This document shows, piece after piece, positions 59,744 through 64,000 of a DNA stretch of 64,000 nucleotides (position 1 is its first letter; each line of letters starts with the position of its first letter). The DNA is from Candidatus Gemmiger stercorigallinarum. Lineage in GTDB: Bacteria > Bacillota > Clostridia > Oscillospirales > Ruminococcaceae. Made by a program: the position numbers and the translations under genes. The stretch spans positions 1-64,000 of the forward strand of contig DWWX01000018.1 of NCBI GenBank assembly GCA_019119495.1. The letters run 5' to 3'. The notes under the pieces are model-generated. The model was not told where the DNA came from, did not search any database, and saw only the letters and a program-made list of their open reading frames with translations.

Positions 59744-59854
59744 AGAGATGCCGGGCAGGGCCGAAAACGCCGCTGCCCGCCGCGGCCGGGACTGCCGCCC
59801 GGACCGCCCAACCACAGCCGCCCTGACCGGCGGCGCACAACGAGGTGAACCGCC

Positions 59855-62320
59855 TTGCCACAGGACAAAACAAAATTTGCCATCCCGCGCCCCGGCCGGC
59901 CCAAAGCCCCGGCCGACCCGCCGCTGCCGGTGGAAAACCCCGACCCGGATACCGGCCTGACCGCCGCCCAGGCCGCCCGCCGCATGGAAGCCGGGCTGGA
60001 CAACCGCGAAGTCGCCAGCCCCACCAAGACCACCTGGCAGATCGTGCGGGAAAACACCTTTACCTTTTTCAACCTGGTGTTTGTGGTGCTGGCCGCGCTG
60101 CTGTGGTCGGTGGGCAGCTTTGCCAACATGGGGTTCCTGATCGTGGCGGTGTGCAACACCGTCATCGGCATCGTGCAGCAGCTGCGCTCCAAACACGCGG
60201 TGGACAAGCTGACGCTGGTGGCCGCCCACAAGGTGCGCTGCCTGCGGGACGGCAACCTGCTGGAGCTGCCCGCCAGCCAGCTGGTGCGGGACGATATTGT
60301 GGAATTTTCCGCCGGCGAGCAGATCTGCGCCGACGCGGTGGTGCGCGCCGGCAGCGCCCAGGCCAACGAGGCCCTGGTCACCGGCGAGGCCGAGCCGGTG
60401 GCCAAGCAGCCGGGGGACGGGCTGCGCTCCGGCAGCTTTCTGACCTCCGGCCGGGTGCGCGCCCAGCTGACGCGGGTGGGCGCGGATTCCTACGCCAACC
60501 GGCTGATGACCGAGGCCAAAACCGACGTCAAGCTGGCCAAAAGCGAGATGATGCTCTCGCTGGACAAGCTGATCCGCGCCATCGGCCTTTTGCTGATCCC
60601 CTTTGGCATCCTGCTGTTTTTGCAGCAGTACGACGTGCTGGAGCTGTCGCTGCGGGACTCGGTGGAGGCCACGGTGGCGGCGCTGATCGGCATGATCCCG
60701 GAAGGGCTTTACCTTTTGACCAGCGTGGCGCTGGCGGTCAGCATGCTGCGGCTTGCCAGCCGCCGGGTGCTGGCCCAGGACATGAACTGCATCGAAACGC
60801 TGGCCCGCGTGGACGTGCTGTGCGTGGACAAGACCGGCACCATCACCGAGGCCGAGATGGAAGCCGGCGACCCGGTGCCGCTGGACGAGGCCGCCTGGCC
60901 GCCCCAGGCGGTGGACGAGGCGCTGCGGGCCTTTTATGCCGGCACCGAGCCGGAAAACGACACCGCCCGCGCCATGTGCCGCCGGTTTGGCGGCGGCAGC
61001 GACTGGCTGGCCCAAAGCCGCGTTCCCTTTGACTCGGCCTACAAGTGGAGCGCCGCCGCCTTTGCCGGCCACGGCAGCTTTGTCATCGGCGCGCCGGAGT
61101 TTGTGGCCGGCCCCCGCTATGCCGAGCTGGCCCCCCGCGTGGAGCCCTGGCTTGCCAAGGGCTACCGGGTGCTGCTGCTGGCCGCCTGCCCGGAACTGCC
61201 CGACCCCAAAGCGGGGCTGGACCCCCTCAGACTGACCTTTGCGGCGCTGGTGCCGGTGTCCAACCGCATCCGGCCCGAAGCCCCCAGGACCTTCCGCTAC
61301 TTTGCCCAGCAGGGGGTGGCCATCCGGGTCATCTCCGGCGACAACCCGCTGGCCGTCAGCGAGGTGGCCCGCCAGGCCGGCGTGCAGGGGGCCGAGCAGT
61401 ATGTGGACGCCTCGACGCTGCGCACCGACGAGCAGCTGGCCGCCGCGGCCGAAAAGTACACCGTGTTCGGCCGGGTGACGCCGGGGCAGAAACGCAAGCT
61501 GATCCGCGCCATGCAGGACGCCGGCCACACCGTTGCCATGACCGGCGACGGCGTCAACGACGTGTTGGCGCTGAAGGACGCCGACTGCGGCATCGCCATG
61601 GCGTCGGGCGCCCAGGCCGCCAGCCAGGTGGCCCAGCTGGTGCTGATGGACTCCGACTTTTCCGGCCTGCCCGCCGTGGTGGCGGAGGGCCGCCGGGTCA
61701 TCAACAACATCCAGCGGTCGGCGTCGCTGTTTCTGGTCAAGAACATCTTCTCGTTTTTGCTCAGCCTGGTCACGCTGTTTGTGGCCATGCCCTACCCGCT
61801 GCTGCCCCTGCAGCTGACGCTGATCTCGGCCACCACCATCGGCATCCCGTCCTTTGTGCTGGCGCTGGAACCCAACCACGAACGCATCCAGGGGCATTTC
61901 CTGCGCAACGTGCTGCGCAAGGCGCTGCCCGGCGGCCTGACCGACTTTGTACTGCTTTTGGGCGTGCAGCTGTTCGCCTATGTGTTCCAGCTGGAAAATG
62001 CCGAGCTTTCCACCATCTGCACCTTTGTGCTGTTTGCGGTGGGGCTGGCGGTGCTGTGGCGGGTGTGCAAGCCCTTTACGCCGCTGCACAGCGCGCTGTG
62101 GGGCGGCATGCTGGTGCTGGGCCTGGCCGCGGCCGCGGTGTTTGCGCCGCTGCTGGAACTGGTCCGCCTGGACGCCCAGGGCACGCTGGTGCTGGCGGTG
62201 TTCGTGATCCTGGTGGTGCCGACGATGAACGCCGCCCAGTACCTGGTGGAACACGGCATCGCGCTGTGGAACCGTCTGACCGGCCACCGCCCCGGCACCG
62301 ACGACGACCTGCTGTTCTAA
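59855..62320 (+). CDS. Cation-translocating P-type ATPase
   Basis: An 821-residue P-type ATPase with a Pro-rich N terminus, the actuator motif QANEALVTGEAEPV (TGE), the M4 motif AALIGMIPEGLYLL, the phosphorylation site VDKTGTITEAEM, and the hinge VAMTGDGVNDVLALKDAD. The IPEGL form and overall length place it near the CtpE/PacL-like Ca2+ or related cation pumps rather than heavy-metal pumps; it has no N-terminal metal-binding domain. The substrate is inferred. The start is a TTG at 59855, 8 nt after GAGGTG; there is no ATG before residue 44. Convergent with the dnaC-like gene. Confidence 0.9.
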   Translation: MPQDKTKFAIPRPGRPKAPADPPLPVENPDPDTGLTAAQAARRMEAGLDNREVASPTKTTWQIVRENTFTFFNLVFVVLAALLWSVGSFANMGFLIVAVCNTVIGIVQQLRSKHAVDKLTLVAAHKVRCLRDGNLLELPASQLVRDDIVEFSAGEQICADAVVRAGSAQANEALVTGEAEPVAKQPGDGLRSGSFLTSGRVRAQLTRVGADSYANRLMTEAKTDVKLAKSEMMLSLDKLIRAIGLLLIPFGILLFLQQYDVLELSLRDSVEATVAALIGMIPEGLYLLTSVALAVSMLRLASRRVLAQDMNCIETLARVDVLCVDKTGTITEAEMEAGDPVPLDEAAWPPQAVDEALRAFYAGTEPENDTARAMCRRFGGGSDWLAQSRVPFDSAYKWSAAAFAGHGSFVIGAPEFVAGPRYAELAPRVEPWLAKGYRVLLLAACPELPDPKAGLDPLRLTFAALVPVSNRIRPEAPRTFRYFAQQGVAIRVISGDNPLAVSEVARQAGVQGAEQYVDASTLRTDEQLAAAAEKYTVFGRVTPGQKRKLIRAMQDAGHTVAMTGDGVNDVLALKDADCGIAMASGAQAASQVAQLVLMDSDFSGLPAVVAEGRRVINNIQRSASLFLVKNIFSFLLSLVTLFVAMPYPLLPLQLTLISATTIGIPSFVLALEPNHERIQGHFLRNVLRKALPGGLTDFVLLLGVQLFAYVFQLENAELSTICTFVLFAVGLAVLWRVCKPFTPLHSALWGGMLVLGLAAAAVFAPLLELVRLDAQGTLVLAVFVILVVPTMNAAQYLVEHGIALWNRLTGHRPGTDDDLLF

Positions 62321-62376
62321 CGCCTGCCCGCCGCGGCCGCCCGGCAGCGCCGTGCAAACCGGCAGGACCCGACATA

Positions 62377-62431
62377 AAAAACGCCGCCGCAGGGCGGGGG
62401 AGGAGCTCCCCGCGCCCTGCGGCGGCGTTTT
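62377..62431. terminator. Bidirectional terminator between ATPase and dnaC-like genes
   Basis: A 19-bp stem (62377-62395 with 62413-62431) with A residues on the left and T residues on the right, usable from both sides. Confidence 0.85.
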
Positions 62432-62452
62432 GCGGCAAAATGTGGCGGCGGC

Positions 62453-63421
62453 TTATTGCAGCCGCTGGTCGGTGCCGAAAAACTTGAACATCCGGCAGTT
62501 GCCCAGCATGCGGCTGGCGACCTTTTCGGTGTAGCGGGCCTCGAACACCGCCTGGTCCACGATGTTGGTGGTGTAGACGGTGGGCCGGCGGCAGAGCATG
62601 CGGGTGTTGATCAGCTCATACAGCATGCTGACGGCCAGCGGGGTCATGAACTCGGTGCCCAGGTCGTCCAAGATCAGCAGGTCGGCCTCCTTGCAGGCGG
62701 ACAGCCAGTCATCGTCGCTGTCCCGGTCAAAGTGTTCCCGGCTCAGCTGGGCGGCCAGCGCGGCGGAGCTGGTGTACAGCACGTCGTACCCTTTGTTCAG
62801 CACCGCGTCGGCCACCGCCAGCGCCAGGTGGGTCTTGCCCAGGCCGGCGCTGCCCATAAACAGCAGGTTGGGGCTTTTGGGGCTGAAATTCTCGGCCCAT
62901 TTGCGGCAGAAGGCCAGGATCTTGGCCATGTAGTCCCGCACCGGGCCGCCCAGGTCGGGGTCAGGCTCGGCGGGGTAGCGGTCAATGTCAAAGGAGTCAA
63001 AGCTGCACAGCGCCAGCGGCGATGCGGAGTTGATCTCCTCCCGGCGCAGGGTGCGGGCCAGGTCGGCCACGCACTGGCAGGGCCTGCCGTTTGCCACGCC
63101 GGTGTCCCTGCACAGCGGGCAGGTATAGCGGGGCTCAAACTCGGCGGGGTCGTACCCGGCGGCGCGGATCACATCCCCCACGTCCCGGCCGGCCTGCTCA
63201 AAGGCGCGCTGGGCCGCCGCCCGCTTGGTGATGTCCGCCCCCTGGGCCGACGCCATCAGGTAGGCCGCGCCCAGCCGGGTGCGGCGGGCCTCCGCCTGCT
63301 CGATCTCCGGGTGGCGGCGGACAGCCTCGCGGCGGGCGGCCTCGGCGCGGGTCACCGCCCGCTGGCGGCGGGCGGCCACCTCCCGCTGGGCGGCGCGGAA
63401 CAGTTCGTCGCGGGTGCGCAT
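62453..63421 (-). CDS. DnaC/DnaI-type helicase loader ATPase
   Basis: A 322-residue AAA+ ATPase. A charged coiled-coil-like N terminus (REVAARRQRAVTRAEAARR) is followed by a zinc-type CPLCRDTGVANGRPCQC, then the ATPase core with Walker A MGSAGLGKTHLAL, Walker B LLILDDLGTEF and sensor-type VYTTNIV. The layout matches DnaI/DnaC proteins that load the replicative helicase. ATG 63421 lies 3 nt after the stop of the DnaD-like gene and uses GGAGGA inside that gene's end, so the pair is co-translated. Confidence 0.9.
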   Translation of the reverse strand: MRTRDELFRAAQREVAARRQRAVTRAEAARREAVRRHPEIEQAEARRTRLGAAYLMASAQGADITKRAAAQRAFEQAGRDVGDVIRAAGYDPAEFEPRYTCPLCRDTGVANGRPCQCVADLARTLRREEINSASPLALCSFDSFDIDRYPAEPDPDLGGPVRDYMAKILAFCRKWAENFSPKSPNLLFMGSAGLGKTHLALAVADAVLNKGYDVLYTSSAALAAQLSREHFDRDSDDDWLSACKEADLLILDDLGTEFMTPLAVSMLYELINTRMLCRRPTVYTTNIVDQAVFEARYTEKVASRMLGNCRMFKFFGTDQRLQ

Positions 63422-63424
63422 GGC

Positions 63425-64000
63425 TTATTCCTCCGTTTCGTCGTCAAATACCGCGTTCCAGTTGCGGTTGAACAGGTCCCTGGCGGGCTGCTTGGCCGGC
63501 TGCCTGCCGGTGGCCAGGATGTTGGCGGGGGACAAAGCCCCCTTGCCCCGCACCGCCTTGACGTTGGTCAGCCCCTGGCTGCGCCAGCTGCGCAGGATGC
63601 CGTCCACATACCGCACGGTGCGGTGGGCGTCGGCTCGCAGCAGGGCTTCCTCGATCATGTCGGCGCCGAAATGCCATTCCTCGTGCCAGCGGGCGATGGC
63701 GCGGCACTCCCACCGGGTCAGCGTCTGCGGCTCGACGCCGAACAGCTTGGCTGCCTCGGCGCACCATTCCTCCCGCTGCTTGACCTGGCGCAGATACCGC
63801 TCGGCGTCCTCGCCGGTCTCGACGCCGGCTTCCCGCCAGCGGCCCAGCTCCCGGCTGACGGCGCCCACCGTCCGGCGGCCCTGGCGGGCCACCTCGGCGC
63901 AGCACAGCAGCAGCACGTCGGGCTGCCAGCCCTCGTTCAGGTACAGCCCCACCAGCCGCTGCAGGTCGCTGCGGCCCAGCGCCTTGCCAAAGGCGGTCTG
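63425..64000 (-). CDS. DnaD-like replication initiation protein (partial, runs off window)
   Basis: The C-terminal 191 codons of a DnaD/DnaB2-domain protein; the frame stays open through base 64000, so the N terminus lies outside. Visible DnaD landmarks are TAFGKALGRSDLQRLVGLYL, then AVSRELGRWREAGVETGEDAERYL and ARWHEEWHFGADMIEEALLRA with HRTVRYVDGILRSWRSQGL. The tail is FNRNWNAVFDDETEE. DnaD-family proteins act with DnaB/DnaI in primosome assembly, which fits the adjacent loader gene. A GTG at 63952 is not the true start. Confidence 0.85.
   Translation of the reverse strand, partial: QTAFGKALGRSDLQRLVGLYLNEGWQPDVLLLCCAEVARQGRRTVGAVSRELGRWREAGVETGEDAERYLRQVKQREEWCAEAAKLFGVEPQTLTRWECRAIARWHEEWHFGADMIEEALLRADAHRTVRYVDGILRSWRSQGLTNVKAVRGKGALSPANILATGRQPAKQPARDLFNRNWNAVFDDETEE

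Larger units (their letters stand above)
59526..59854. other. Intergenic region with prfB terminator and ATPase promoter
   Basis: Holds the prfB terminator (59557-59615), a GC-rich stretch at 59620-59695 with no identifiable feature, and the A/T-rich promoter at 59716-59743. Confidence 0.6.

Noticed and set aside
63425-63952. A complete 175-codon gene starting with GTG at 63952
   Set aside because: The frame and DnaD-type homology continue upstream to the window edge, so the gene is partial.
1-64000. CRISPR arrays, tRNA or rRNA genes, insertion sequences with transposases
   Set aside because: No regularly spaced repeats, no cloverleaf-type sequences in the gaps and no transposase-like proteins were found by eye; a tRNAscan or profile search could still change this.

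Overview
The window is a dense, GC-rich stretch of a low-branching Firmicute chromosome. Gene content and style point to the Oscillospiraceae/Ruminococcaceae (Faecalibacterium / Subdoligranulum / Gemmiger-like gut Clostridia). The evidence is SpoIIE, DnaD and DnaI/DnaC-type helicase loaders, a T-box in front of trpS, a GGGtGRT protein beside a NifU-like scaffold, an [FeFe] hydrogenase, LCP and DUF2975/XRE genes, and sigma-A promoters of the TTGACA-17-TATAAT type with strong AAAGGAGG ribosome sites. The genus is inferred. No rRNA, tRNA, CRISPR array, transposase or prophage gene was seen.

Layout. 0-9.7 kb (minus strand): a beta-CASP metallo-beta-lactamase RNase-like protein, a large GH25 lysozyme/Big_2/nucleotidase-like surface protein, a DUF4153/4173 membrane protein with an XRE + DUF2975 pair, a CorA-type transporter and an RlmD-type rRNA methyltransferase. 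9.8-18 kb: a flavoprotein, a PAP2 phosphatase, two O-antigen-ligase/polymerase-like membrane proteins flanking the GGGtGRT/NifU-like pair, and an MFS transporter. 18-23.4 kb (plus): hisS, then a two-gene [FeFe] hydrogenase unit with a hybrid NuoF/GltD-like flavoprotein. 23.5-31.5 kb (minus): an EF-G-like GTPase, SpoIIE, a GNAT acetyltransferase, gltX and a DUF1349 protein.

32-48 kb is mostly cell envelope (plus strand): T-box-controlled trpS, a VWA surface protein with an IPQTSD sorting motif and unusually AT-rich codons, and an LCP-family protein whose C-terminal half resembles erythromycin esterases. Then come DegV (minus), a LegB-like sugar dehydratase, a DUF2142 membrane protein and two tandem modules, each a GT-C-like glycosyltransferase followed by a small membrane protein with an extracytoplasmic domain. 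Together these suggest building and attaching a surface glycan. 48.3-50.2 kb is an ECF sigma/anti-sigma operon. 50.3-58 kb (minus): an ABC exporter, an SGNH lipoprotein, galT plus a sugar nucleotidyltransferase, and a zinc-ribbon membrane protein. 58.4-64 kb: prfB, a P-type cation ATPase, and a dnaC/dnaD-like helicase-loading pair running off the window end.

The most notable non-coding find is a dispersed palindromic element present twice (19.35 kb and, inverted, 38.41 kb). It has about 28-bp terminal inverted repeats and a nested terminator-like hairpin, and looks like a MITE. Many long open frames antisense to real genes exist because of the high GC content; they were discarded.
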